Source of the DNA: DASPGQ01 sp035457705
Lineage (GTDB): Bacteria > Acidobacteriota > Vicinamibacteria > Marinacidobacterales > SMYC01
Reading direction: 5' to 3'
DNA: 64,000 bases
Assembly: GCA_035457705.1 (NCBI GenBank)
Contig: DATIBD010000028.1
Coordinates: 29,719-93,718 of the forward strand
The notes beneath the pieces were generated by a model, which was given only the letters and a program-made list of their open reading frames with translations, had not been told where the DNA came from and did not search any database. Positions 25,126-33,874 of the stretch are shown here, piece by piece. Each line of letters starts with the position of its first letter. Position 1 is the first letter of the stretch. Made by a program: the position numbers and the translations under genes.

Positions 25126-27884
25126 GGCGGCTACCTTCGGGGGGACGCATCCGGCGCGACCGGCCGATTCGCTTCACCTGGAACGGCAACGAGCTCGACG
25201 GTTACGAAGGCGACACGCTGGCCTCCGCGCTTCTCGGGGCTGGGGTGGACGTCGTGGGCAACAGCATGTCGTTCGGAAGGCCCCGAGGGATCACGAGCGC
25301 CGGGCTCGAAGAAGCGAGCGGATTCGCCCAGATCCTTTCGGGAGGAGCGAGCGAGCCGCTCGTGCGGATGCACGCGGTCGCGCTCTACGAAGGCCTCGCC
25401 GCCGAGAGCCGGAATGGAAGAGGCGTCGTCTCGAGTGCGGAGGACGAGGGACGTTTCGACAAGCGCTACGCCCATTGTGACATTCTCGTGGTGGGGGCGG
25501 GCCCCGCTGGCATCGCCACCGCCCTCGTCACCTCGGCGGCAGGTGCGCGAACGATCCTCGTCGAAGCGGATGACGAGATCGGGGGCGCTCTTCTCCGCGA
25601 CGGCGATCTTTCCGATTGGAGAAAGCGATCACTCGCGACCCTGGCCTCCACTCCCGAGACGTGCGTTCTCACTTCCGCCACGGCCTCGGTCATGCTGGAT
25701 CAGAACGGGGCCCTCGTCGCGCAGCGCGTCGGATGCCGGCTTTCTCCCGGCGAGCGGGCGGGACTTCCCGAGCAGAGGCTCTGGCATATCCGGGCGAAGG
25801 CGATCGTTCTCGCGACCGGCGCTCTCGAGCGGCCCATCGTGTTCCAGGACAACGACCGGCCGGGAATCCTGCTTGCCTCGGCCGCGCGAGCGTATCTGAA
25901 TCGCTTCGCGCTCGCCCCGGCCCGTGGGCTCGTCTTCACCACGAACGACGACGGCTACCGGACCGCGCTCGACTGGATTGCCGCTGGCGTAGACGTGGCA
26001 GCGGTCGTGGACCCCCGGCCGCCCGGAAAAGGACAGCTTCCGGAGAAGGCCGCCGCCGCCGGCGTTCGCGTGCTGCGCGAGGCGGTCGTGGAGACGACGT
26101 TCGGCGATTCTTCGGGTCGCCTTCGAGCGGTGCGCGTGGGCTCCGAGGAGATCGAGACCGACGTCCTCGCCGTATCGGGGGGATTCGAGCCGTTCCTCGA
26201 CCTACACCTCCAGAGGCGGGCACCTTTGGGGACCTTTCGGCGTCAATGGATCGCCGGCGCAGCGAACGGGGGAACGACGCTCGCGGAATGTCTCTCCGGA
26301 GGCGCCCGGGCGGGCCTAGAGGCGCTGCGCTCGGCGGGATTCGCCGCGAAAGACGTTCCGCTTCCCGCGGCCGAGCCTGTTGCCGAGGACGCTCCTTCTC
26401 CTCTGTGGCACGTCCCCGCGCCGGACGGCGACGAGTCGCGTTCGTTCCTGGACCTCTTCCGCGACGGCACCGTTCTCGGGATCGAGCGCGCCGTTTCCAC
26501 CGGCATCCGCCACATCGAGCACGTCAAGCGGTACACGGTGATCGGCACCGGTGTCGATCAGGGGAGAAGCGCGCGCGCGAATGCCTCGGCCCTGACCGCA
26601 CGCCTCACCGCTCGTCCCCTCGGGGAAGTGGGAACGTCGGGAAGCCGGCCTCCCATCGAGCCCCTCTCGTTCCGTCTCCTCGCGGGAAGGGCCTCGGGGA
26701 AGCGCTTCGACCCAGTCCGCACGACCGCGATCCACGGAATGCACGTCGCCCTCGGGGCCGTCTTCGAGGTATCGGGCCAATGGCTTCGTCCCAACCACTA
26801 TCCGCGCGCGGGTGAGTCGATGGAAGGCGCAGTTCGGCGCGAGTGTCGCGCGGCGCGGAGTACGGTCGCTGTAATCGACGTCTCCACCCTCGGGAAGATC
26901 GATGTGCGCGGCCCGGACGCGCTGTGGTTTCTCGAGAAGATCTACGCAAACGCGATCGGGTCGCTCCCGGTAGGCAAGGCTCGCTACAGCGTGATGTGCC
27001 GGCCGGACGGCTCGATCTTAGACGATGGTATCGTGATGCGCACCGGAGAGGATCGTTTCTTCGTTACCGCATCGACCGGCCACGCCGCCGCCGTCGTCGA
27101 CTGGATGGAGGAGTGGCTCCAGACCGAATGGCACGACCGCCGCGTATTCGTCACGTCCCTGACCGAGCAGCTCTCGACTCTCGCGGTCGTCGGTCCCAGG
27201 TCGCGCGACGTGCTCCGGGCGCTCGCTCCCGAGCTCGACGTCTCGAAGGAAGCTTTCCCGTTTCTCGCCGTGACGCGGGGACCGGTCGCCGGGATTTCCG
27301 ATGCGCAGATCGCCCGGGTGAGCTTCTCGGGGGAGCTCGCGTTCGAGGTGAGCGTCCCGTGGGAGCTCGGAGCGGCGCTCTTCCGATCGATTCTCGATGC
27401 CGGGGAGTCGTTCGGGATCGAGCCCTACGGGCTCGAGGCGCTCCAGGTGCTCCGGAGTGAGAAGGGTTACATCATCGTGGGACAGGACACCGAAGGGACG
27501 ACCACTCCCGACGACGCGGGACTCTCCTGGCTCGTCTCCAAGAAAAAGGACTTCATCGGGAAGCGCTCTTTCTCCCTTCCCGCCCTGCGAGCACCGGATC
27601 GACACCAACTCGTAGGATTTCTTCCGGACGGACCGACGGAGGTCGTCCCCGAAGGCGCCGGCCTGGTGTCGCAGGTCTCCTCGGCACCCGTCGCGATTCA
27701 AGGACACGTGACCACGAGCCACTTCAGCGAAGCGCTCGGCCGTTCGTTCGGCCTCGCCATGGTGAGAGGCGGACGCGCCCGACACGGAGAGAAGCTCCGA
27801 GCGCCCCTCGAGGACCGCGTGGTCACGGTGACGCTCGTCGACCCGGTGCACTACGACCGGAACGGAGAACGGCGCGATGGCTGA
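25122..27884 (+). CDS. soxA: Sarcosine oxidase alpha subunit
   Basis: About 920 residues from the ATG that overlaps soxD. The order is: an N-terminal SoxA2-like region (FTWNGNELDGYEGDTLASAL), an FAD/NAD-binding domain (DILVVGAGPAGIATAL, near 122), a second nucleotide loop region, then a C-terminal aminomethyltransferase (GcvT-like) domain from about 550 (VSTLGKIDVRGPDALWFLEK; GSILDDGIVMR). This last domain accepts the methylene group onto tetrahydrofolate, giving 5,10-methylene-THF. The length is close to that of known SoxA proteins. glyA and folate genes, often in such operons, are absent. Confidence 0.92.
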   Translation: MRRLPSGGRIRRDRPIRFTWNGNELDGYEGDTLASALLGAGVDVVGNSMSFGRPRGITSAGLEEASGFAQILSGGASEPLVRMHAVALYEGLAAESRNGRGVVSSAEDEGRFDKRYAHCDILVVGAGPAGIATALVTSAAGARTILVEADDEIGGALLRDGDLSDWRKRSLATLASTPETCVLTSATASVMLDQNGALVAQRVGCRLSPGERAGLPEQRLWHIRAKAIVLATGALERPIVFQDNDRPGILLASAARAYLNRFALAPARGLVFTTNDDGYRTALDWIAAGVDVAAVVDPRPPGKGQLPEKAAAAGVRVLREAVVETTFGDSSGRLRAVRVGSEEIETDVLAVSGGFEPFLDLHLQRRAPLGTFRRQWIAGAANGGTTLAECLSGGARAGLEALRSAGFAAKDVPLPAAEPVAEDAPSPLWHVPAPDGDESRSFLDLFRDGTVLGIERAVSTGIRHIEHVKRYTVIGTGVDQGRSARANASALTARLTARPLGEVGTSGSRPPIEPLSFRLLAGRASGKRFDPVRTTAIHGMHVALGAVFEVSGQWLRPNHYPRAGESMEGAVRRECRAARSTVAVIDVSTLGKIDVRGPDALWFLEKIYANAIGSLPVGKARYSVMCRPDGSILDDGIVMRTGEDRFFVTASTGHAAAVVDWMEEWLQTEWHDRRVFVTSLTEQLSTLAVVGPRSRDVLRALAPELDVSKEAFPFLAVTRGPVAGISDAQIARVSFSGELAFEVSVPWELGAALFRSILDAGESFGIEPYGLEALQVLRSEKGYIIVGQDTEGTTTPDDAGLSWLVSKKKDFIGKRSFSLPALRAPDRHQLVGFLPDGPTEVVPEGAGLVSQVSSAPVAIQGHVTTSHFSEALGRSFGLAMVRGGRARHGEKLRAPLEDRVVTVTLVDPVHYDRNGERRDG

Positions 27885-28395
27885 GACCACCCTCGTCCCT
27901 CTCGAGCCGCGCTCCCAGGTCGATGTGCGTGCTCGAGCGGGGGCGGTGGCGCGCGTGGCGACCTATCTTTCGGTTCCCGCGCTTCCCGACGTCAACCGAT
28001 TCGTCGCCACCCACGCCGGCGATTGTTACGGACTCGGACCGGACGAGTGGCTCGTGGTCGGCCCTCGCTCCGCCCGGGCCGCAATCCGGGATGCGCTCGA
28101 AAGCGCGGTCGGAGCGGACGAGGGCGCTGCCGTCGACGTATCCTCGAGTCGGGTACTCGTGGAGCTCCGGGGTCCTTCGGCGCGGGTCGTTCTCGCGAGC
28201 TGCTGCGCCCTGGATCTGCACCCCCGGGTCTTCGAGCGCGGCCATTGTGCTCAGACCCTCGTGGCCAAAGCCCCCGTCCTCCTCGCTCAGAGGGACGAGA
28301 CCCCCGCCTACTGGGTCTTCGTCCGGCCCTCGCTCACGTCGTACGTCGTCTCGTGGCTCGCCGACGGTATCGAGGGTCTTTCCCCTGGGGCCTGA
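27877..28395 (+). CDS. soxG: Sarcosine oxidase gamma subunit
   Basis: A 172-residue protein with the SoxG pattern: WLVVGP (near residue 49), DVSSSRVLVELRGPSARVVLA and CCALDLHPRVF, with a C-terminal YWVFVRPSLTSYV segment. The gamma subunit bridges alpha and beta and is needed for assembly. The ATG lies inside the end of soxA (8-base overlap), completing the four-gene operon. The next gene is convergent (argB), 44 bases away, with no clear terminator hairpin between them. Confidence 0.9.
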   Translation: MAETTLVPLEPRSQVDVRARAGAVARVATYLSVPALPDVNRFVATHAGDCYGLGPDEWLVVGPRSARAAIRDALESAVGADEGAAVDVSSSRVLVELRGPSARVVLASCCALDLHPRVFERGHCAQTLVAKAPVLLAQRDETPAYWVFVRPSLTSYVVSWLADGIEGLSPGA

Positions 28396-28439
28396 ACGGC
28401 GTCAATCGACCGGGCGCTCACCGAGCCTGTCGGGTCTCC

Positions 28440-29438
28440 TCACCGGGAGCGAGGGCTCGACACCGCGCCGCCGACCGAGGACAGCTCCTCGAGGGAGAGA
28501 GCCGCCGTGTCTTTCACGACGAGCGTCCCCGTCCCTTCGTTGGTGAACACCTCGAGGAGGAGACTATCGGGTATCCGATAGGAAATCAGATGCACGCGGC
28601 GCACGCCGCCTTCGAGGGCGGAAGTGATGCAGGACGCTTTGGGCAACATACCCTCGGCGAGTTTTCCCTTGCGTTCGAGCTCGGACAGGCCGGCGAGGTC
28701 GAGGTACGAGACGAGCGAATCGTCGCGACCGGGATCCGCGAGGATGCCCGGGGCATTGCTAACAAGAACGAGTTTCTCGGCACCGAGGGCGACGGCAATG
28801 GCCGAGGCCACCGTGTCGGCGTTGATGTTTAAGAGTGTCCCGTCTCGATCGGCCGATAGCGGACTCACCACGGGCACGAGCCCCGCATCGATCTGCTTCT
28901 GGAGCATGGACACGTCGACGCCGTCGATGTCGCCGACGAAACCATAATCGATCATCTCGCGACTCCCCTGTACCGTTACCGGCGGCCTTCGATGGGCTCG
29001 GATGAATCCGGCGTCGACACCGCTGATCCCGATCGCCGGCAGCTGCACGTCACGACATGCGGCGAGGATGCGGGTATTGATGAGCCCGTTGAGAACCATC
29101 GTGCTCACCTCGAGCGACTTCTCATCGGTCACGCGCCGGCCATCGACGATTCGCGTCGTTATCCCCAGGGCGCCTTCGAGCTCGGTCGACTGAGGCCCGC
29201 CGCCATGGACCAGGATGATCCGGATGCCGAGCTGGTGGAGCACCGCCACTTGCTCGACGAGGGCTCGAGTCGCGCTCGTGTCCCCGAAGATCGCACCTCC
29301 GGCCTTCAGCACGAACGCTTTGCCCTTGTAAAGACGAATGTAGGGTGCGGCGTGCTTCAAAGCGGTGACCACGATCGCTCGTTCGTCGCGGGAGCGCATC
29401 AGACCTTCCTCCTCTCGTGAGAAGCTCGCTCGGCTCAT
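28440..29438 (-). CDS. argB: N-acetylglutamate kinase (last gene of the arginine operon)
   Basis: A 332-residue amino-acid kinase. The nucleotide/substrate loops are visible: VLKAGGAIFGD (near 43) and ILVHGGGPQSTEL (near 74), then the family segment SVDAGFIRAHRR-like near 140 and a C-terminal LAEGMLPKASCITSALEGG (about 262-280) that holds the usual catalytic lysine region. It phosphorylates N-acetyl- (or N-succinyl-) glutamate using ATP. An extension of about 35 residues precedes the kinase core. GGAG lies 9 bases before the ATG. It starts 21 bases after argF', on the same transcript. Confidence 0.9.
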   Translation of the reverse strand: MSRASFSREEEGLMRSRDERAIVVTALKHAAPYIRLYKGKAFVLKAGGAIFGDTSATRALVEQVAVLHQLGIRIILVHGGGPQSTELEGALGITTRIVDGRRVTDEKSLEVSTMVLNGLINTRILAACRDVQLPAIGISGVDAGFIRAHRRPPVTVQGSREMIDYGFVGDIDGVDVSMLQKQIDAGLVPVVSPLSADRDGTLLNINADTVASAIAVALGAEKLVLVSNAPGILADPGRDDSLVSYLDLAGLSELERKGKLAEGMLPKASCITSALEGGVRRVHLISYRIPDSLLLEVFTNEGTGTLVVKDTAALSLEELSSVGGAVSSPRSR

Positions 29439-29459
29439 TACCTGTTCTCCAGTGTCGAG

Positions 29460-30452
29460 TCAGGCTAGCATTCGGTGGAGAACGGCCATCTGACCCCACA
29501 TGCGGTTCCTCGCCTGGAGCTGCACCACGCTTCGCGGCCCGTCGAGAATCTCGTCGCGAACGACGACTCCTCTTCGCACGGGAAGGCAGTGCATGAACCG
29601 GCAGTCCGGCCGAGCGTTGGCGAGCCACGACTCCTCGACACACCAGTCGGTGAGGCCTCTTCGGAGCTCTCGTTCATCCTCACCGTAATGCGTCGTGGAC
29701 GACCAGGATTTGGCATAGAGAACCGACGCTCCCTCGAGGGCCTCGAGGCGCTCCGTCGTTTCGCGCAACGAGCCCCCCGAGCTTTCGGCCAGGGCGCGCG
29801 CTTTTTCCATGACGCGCTCGGGAAGAGCGAAGTCAGGGGGGCGCAGAACGGTCACGTCCATGCCTCTCTGCGCGGCCATAGCGACAGTCGAAGCTGGCAC
29901 GGCGAGAGGAAGCTCCTTCGGGTGATAGGCCCAGCTCAGGACGAACTTCGCGCCGGGGCCAGGAATCGAGAGCTCATCCAGGGTCTTCCAGTCGGCGAGA
30001 CTCTGCGTCGGATGAAGAATGGCGGACTCCATGTTGATGTAAGGCACGGTGCAGAGCTCGACGAGCGCGCGGAAATCACGATCCTCGACGTCGTCGTCGA
30101 GGTGCCTTCGTGGGGCAAAGGCACGGATGCCAATGGCATCGGCGTAGGAGCAGAGCGCCGGCACGGCTTCGCTAACGTGCTCGGCCGCATCGCCATCCAT
30201 GATGACGCCACGCCGTGTCTCGAGCTTATGGATATTGTGCTGCGGGGAGATTACGAAGGAGCTTCCCCCGAGTCGCGCCATCGCCGCCTGAAACGAAGCC
30301 TGGGTCCGGAGCGATGGACTCAGGAAGAGAAGCGCGAGCACTTTCCCCTCGAGCGCGCGTGGTTGACGAGTCGCCTCGAGCCAGCGCGCCGTCTCCAGGA
30401 GAGCCTGGACCTCCTCTCTCCGGAAATCGGCGAGATCGTTGAAAGCCTTCAT
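29460..30452 (-). CDS. argF': N-acylornithine (acetyl- or succinyl-ornithine) carbamoyltransferase
   Basis: A 330-residue transcarbamylase. The start is the ATG overlapping the argD stop (ATGA); an upstream in-frame extension only shadows argD. The carbamoyl phosphate loop reads FLSPSLRTQASF, with glutamine where most have arginine (S-x-R-T-R). HCLPVRR provides the second phosphate contact. KSWSSTTHYGE and GVIMDGDAAEHVSEA resemble the N-acetyl/N-succinylornithine enzymes of Xanthomonas and Bacteroides and not normal OTCase, which has a C-terminal SMG loop. It should therefore act on acylated ornithine, giving acyl-citrulline. Which acyl group is used cannot be decided here. Confidence 0.85.
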   Translation of the reverse strand: MKAFNDLADFRREEVQALLETARWLEATRQPRALEGKVLALLFLSPSLRTQASFQAAMARLGGSSFVISPQHNIHKLETRRGVIMDGDAAEHVSEAVPALCSYADAIGIRAFAPRRHLDDDVEDRDFRALVELCTVPYINMESAILHPTQSLADWKTLDELSIPGPGAKFVLSWAYHPKELPLAVPASTVAMAAQRGMDVTVLRPPDFALPERVMEKARALAESSGGSLRETTERLEALEGASVLYAKSWSSTTHYGEDERELRRGLTDWCVEESWLANARPDCRFMHCLPVRRGVVVRDEILDGPRSVVQLQARNRMWGQMAVLHRMLA

Positions 30453-31618
30453 CCGCCGATCTCCTGCAAAGCGGCCGCGAGCTGCCCCACGTGCTCTTCT
30501 TCGAGCACGAAGGGGGGCAGCAAACGAAGAACGTTGGGATCGGAGCTCGTCCCGGTGAGGATGTCCCGCCGCAGCAGCTCGTCGCGCACCCGGGCGGCTC
30601 CGGATGGGCACCGCAAACCGAGAAGGAACCCTGCGCCCTGTATCCCTTCCACCGGCCCGACGACACAGGTCTGGCGCACGAGGTCGGAAAGACGCCTCAC
30701 GTTGACGAGGAGGCGCTCTTCCTCGATCGTTTCGAGAACCGCCTCGATCAGGGCGCAGGCCAGAGGACCACCGCCGAACGTGGTTCCCAGGTCGCCGACG
30801 CCGAGACTCGAGGCGATGTCTCGCGTCATCAATACCGCCCCCACGGGAAAGCCCGCCCCGAGCGCCTTTGCGGTCGTGATCAGGTCGGGCACCACATCAT
30901 AGAGACTCGAAGCGAAACCCGTTCCCGCCCGTCCGACGCCGCACTGCACCTCGTCGAAGATCAAAATCGCGCCCCGCTCGCGAGTCAACGTTCTGGTGGC
31001 CTCGAGGAACGCGGGCGCGAGTGGTACCGCGCCCGCAATCCCCTGGATGGGCTCGACGATGACGGCCGCGGTTCTCTCACCAATCGCACGACTGAGCGCG
31101 GCCACGTCGTCTCGCGGGACGAACGTCACGCGAAACGGGGCTCGCGGGAAGCCGTACCACTTGCCGGCCGCCCCCCACGTAACCGCTCCGGCAGCGGCGG
31201 TGCGACCGTGGAATCCTTGCTCGACCGCCACGACATGATCTCTCTCGGCAAAAGAGTGGAACGCGAGCCGGAGAGCATTCTCGTTCGCTTCCGCGCCGCT
31301 ATTGACGAAGAACACGCGCTCCAACTCGTCGGGGGCGAGCGCGAGCAGCCTCCCCGCCGCCCTCGCACGCACGTCGAGCGCGACGGCATTGGACTGGAAC
31401 GTAAGCGTCTCGGCCTGCCGACGGAGCGTCTCCACGACCCGCGGATGGGCGTAACCCAGCGATGCCACGGCGTGGCCACCGTATAGATCGAGGATTCGTC
31501 GTCCGTCGCCGGTGTGAAGGAAGACGCCCGAGGCGGATACGATCTCGAGGGGAAGCTGTGCGTAGACCTGGGCAAGATGCTCGGCCTCGCGCTCGACGAC
31601 GGATGCGGCCGAGGGCAT
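30449..31618 (-). CDS. argD: N-acetylornithine aminotransferase
   Basis: A 389-residue class III PLP aminotransferase. Key features: VNSGAEANENALRLA (near 105), GFHGRTAAAGAVT, the PLP-contacting aspartate D222 in ILIFDEVQCGVGR, the Schiff-base lysine K251 in TTAKALGAGFP, and TTFGGGPLACA. It converts N-acylglutamate semialdehyde to N-acylornithine with glutamate as amino donor. The start overlaps the argC stop by one base, and its stop overlaps argF' by four. The length is normal for the family. Confidence 0.92.
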   Translation of the reverse strand: MPSAASVVEREAEHLAQVYAQLPLEIVSASGVFLHTGDGRRILDLYGGHAVASLGYAHPRVVETLRRQAETLTFQSNAVALDVRARAAGRLLALAPDELERVFFVNSGAEANENALRLAFHSFAERDHVVAVEQGFHGRTAAAGAVTWGAAGKWYGFPRAPFRVTFVPRDDVAALSRAIGERTAAVIVEPIQGIAGAVPLAPAFLEATRTLTRERGAILIFDEVQCGVGRAGTGFASSLYDVVPDLITTAKALGAGFPVGAVLMTRDIASSLGVGDLGTTFGGGPLACALIEAVLETIEEERLLVNVRRLSDLVRQTCVVGPVEGIQGAGFLLGLRCPSGAARVRDELLRRDILTGTSSDPNVLRLLPPFVLEEEHVGQLAAALQEIGG

Positions 31619-32667
31619 CAGATCCAGCCGGCGGCTGGCTGCACGAGTCCCATGTCTTCAGGGTATCCGAGGAGCCGGTTCATCCACTGCACGGCACCGC
31701 CCGCGGCCCCCTTGAGCAGGTTGTCGATTACGGAGAAGACGGCGACGCTCCTGCCGTCGGCGGCAACGCCGATCTGAGCGTAGTTGCTTCCCACGACGTC
31801 CTTTAGTCTCGGCGTCCCCTCGACCACCCTCACGAAGGGAGCGCTCGAGTAATAGCGTTCGAGAGCGTCCCGGACGGTCGTCGTCTCGTAAGCGCCTCGC
31901 AGCTTCGCCTGCACCGTCACGTGGATGCCACGCGCGAAAGGCCCCGAGTGAGGAATGAAGTGAACGGTGGGACGCTCCCCGGCCGCCGCCTCGGCCAGCG
32001 CTTCCATCTCCGGCGCGTGGCGATGGGCGAGCGGGTTGTAGGCGAAGAGGTTCGCGTGCCGCACCGGATGATGCGTCGTATCCCTCGGTGTCGTTCCCGC
32101 GCCGGTGCTTCCGGTGACGCCCGTCACGAAGAGCTCGGGCTCGACGAGACGCTCGTCGAGAAGCGGGACGATCGCGAGAAGTGCCGCCGTGGTGAAGCAT
32201 CCAGGATGCGCGATGTGAGGGGTGTCGGCCGAGCGGGCATGCTCGGGGACGACACAGCGAAACCCCTCGAGCAGTTCCGGCGCGGGATGCGGATGCTCAT
32301 AGATCGCTTCATACGTGGCCGCGGTCGCGAAGCGAAAATCCGCGGACAGGTCGACGACGTGGACTGGCCGCCGGGATCGCCGCAACAAGGACGCCACGCG
32401 GGACGCCGATTCACCATGGTTGGCGGCCGAGAAGACGGCGAGGGGAACGGTCGAGCTGGAGGGGTCGAGAGCCGAGATCGATTCGAAAACCCGGTCGGGA
32501 AAACTCGCCTGGAGATGGGGAAACACTTTTCCTATCGCCTCGCCGGCGCGGCTTTCCGAGCAGGCCGCCCGGAGAGAAAGTCGCGGGTGGGATGCGAGAA
32601 GACGGAGCAGCTCTCCGCCTACGTAGCCCGTCGCTCCGACGACGATGGCCTCGATCATCGTGCTCAT
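31618..32667 (-). CDS. argC: N-acetyl-gamma-glutamyl-phosphate reductase
   Basis: A 349-residue NAD(P)-dependent dehydrogenase. The N-terminal Rossmann loop is VVGATGYVGGELLRLL (near 10), and the catalytic cysteine is C157 in HIAHPGCFTTAALL. TGVTGSTGAGTTP and the histidine in FIPHSGPFARGI follow as expected. It reduces N-acylglutamyl phosphate to the semialdehyde. The ATG overlaps the upstream P-loop gene by four bases (ATGA), so the five genes are tightly coupled. Confidence 0.93.
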   Translation of the reverse strand: MSTMIEAIVVGATGYVGGELLRLLASHPRLSLRAACSESRAGEAIGKVFPHLQASFPDRVFESISALDPSSSTVPLAVFSAANHGESASRVASLLRRSRRPVHVVDLSADFRFATAATYEAIYEHPHPAPELLEGFRCVVPEHARSADTPHIAHPGCFTTAALLAIVPLLDERLVEPELFVTGVTGSTGAGTTPRDTTHHPVRHANLFAYNPLAHRHAPEMEALAEAAAGERPTVHFIPHSGPFARGIHVTVQAKLRGAYETTTVRDALERYYSSAPFVRVVEGTPRLKDVVGSNYAQIGVAADGRSVAVFSVIDNLLKGAAGGAVQWMNRLLGYPEDMGLVQPAAGWI

Positions 32668-33725
32668 GACGAGACGCAGCTCGGCGCCAGGCGGTCGACG
32701 AGCAAGTCCCCGAGCGTCTCCGCGTCGGTGATTGCGTTGACGGCGGCAACGCCGAGCTGTTCGCGGGCGATCTGGACCCCGACACGGTTGTCGGTTGCCC
32801 GTCCGGTGACGACGGCTGGCTCGATCCCATACACGTCCCGGAGAAGCGTGACCCCTCCGAATGCGGCGACGGGATCGTTGGCGGAAAGGACGACGGCGGT
32901 CAGCGCCCTCTTGATGTCGGGGTCCTTCAAGATGCTCTGCACGCCGTAAGCGCCCATCAACCCGTCGCCGAGCTCGAACACGATGACATCCGGTGCGTCA
33001 CTCGCGAGGTCGGAGAGCATCGATTTCGCGAGAGGAGCGGCATTACGGCCGGTCGTCGCCACGACACCATAATCGGTGAAAATCCGCGTCTGGCGCGCAC
33101 CCGCGTCTTCCATAGACAGAACGTCGCGGAGAAGTGAAACGCCCGTCGCCTTGAACGCATCGACTACCCAGCCGCGATGGCGCAGGCGGCTCACGATCGC
33201 CGACGCCGCGACAGTCTTGCCGGAATCCATGCACGTGCCGGCCACGGCGATCACCGGGATCGCACCGACTTCCAGCCGAACGTCGGGAAGCAGTCTTCGC
33301 CATCCTACCCGAGCGGGAACGCCGATGCGCTCGCCCAGGAACGGAAAGCTCAGCACGCACCCGAGAACGCGGCAGTCGAAAGGAGCACCCCGACCTGGAT
33401 CGGAACCGGTCAAGCGGCCCAACACGCCCCCAAGGTTGAGGAGCTGGACGACGTCACCGGTCTCGAGGCTTTCGGGAATCTCACCCGAGTAGCCGAAGAG
33501 CGCCTGTCGGTGGCCCAGCGCGCCCACGATGACATCACCGCGATTCACCGGTGCCATGCGGCCGCTCGTGAGCTCGAGCGTGTTGTACGCGGTTTTGGCC
33601 GTCAGCACTTCCGCGGCGATGAGGACCCCCTCTTCGCAGGGGATCTCGTCGCTTAGGCGCAGCTCCGGCGCCAGCTCGGAGCCCCGGGCAACCGAGGCAA
33701 TCTTGTCGGCAACGACCCTTTTCAC
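32664..33725 (-). CDS. P-loop protein (SIMIBI/DUF1611-like) heading the arginine operon, function unknown
   Basis: A 353-residue protein from a GTG start. The N-terminal part (1-155) is a beta-rich domain with AEVLTAKTAYNTLEL near 40-51. The C-terminal part is a P-loop fold: Walker A AGTCMDSGK170T, a switch-like VVDAFKATG near 190, and VIVFELGDGLMGAYG near 250. The architecture resembles DUF1611 (DgcN) and BioD/CobQ-type SIMIBI proteins, some of which act on glutamate-like substrates, but I cannot give a firm family. It is the first gene of the argC-D-F'-B operon and overlaps argC by four bases. The operon lacks an obvious N-acetylglutamate synthase (argA/argJ); this protein might fill that role, which is inference. 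Confidence 0.6.
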   Translation of the reverse strand: MKRVVADKIASVARGSELAPELRLSDEIPCEEGVLIAAEVLTAKTAYNTLELTSGRMAPVNRGDVIVGALGHRQALFGYSGEIPESLETGDVVQLLNLGGVLGRLTGSDPGRGAPFDCRVLGCVLSFPFLGERIGVPARVGWRRLLPDVRLEVGAIPVIAVAGTCMDSGKTVAASAIVSRLRHRGWVVDAFKATGVSLLRDVLSMEDAGARQTRIFTDYGVVATTGRNAAPLAKSMLSDLASDAPDVIVFELGDGLMGAYGVQSILKDPDIKRALTAVVLSANDPVAAFGGVTLLRDVYGIEPAVVTGRATDNRVGVQIAREQLGVAAVNAITDAETLGDLLVDRLAPSCVSS

Positions 33726-33726
33726 G

Positions 33727-33764
33727 TGTGCATAATTATTACATCAGGACGCATAAACAATCAA
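33727..33764 (-). promoter_or_regulatory. Promoter of the arginine operon overlapping an ARG-box-like operator
   Basis: Minus strand: TTGATT (33764-33759), a 17-base spacer, then TAATAA (33741-33736). The -10 box ends 11 bases before the GTG start codon, so the leader is at most a few bases long and no Shine-Dalgarno is present. An AT-rich sequence at 33727-33744 (plus strand TGTGCATAATTATTACAT), with the palindromic core ATAATTAT, resembles the ArgR operator consensus TnTGAATwwwwATTCA in its left half. It lies over the -10 box, where repressor binding would block transcription when arginine is plentiful. No argR gene is in the window. Confidence 0.5.
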
Positions 33765-33874
33765 AAAATTCGACGGAGTTCGGGCCGGCTCGCCAACCTC
33801 CAGGCCCGCCAAGCTCCGACACGCGCCCGAGCGCCGCAACTCCCAACGAAAACTGAAGTAACATACCCGCATCG

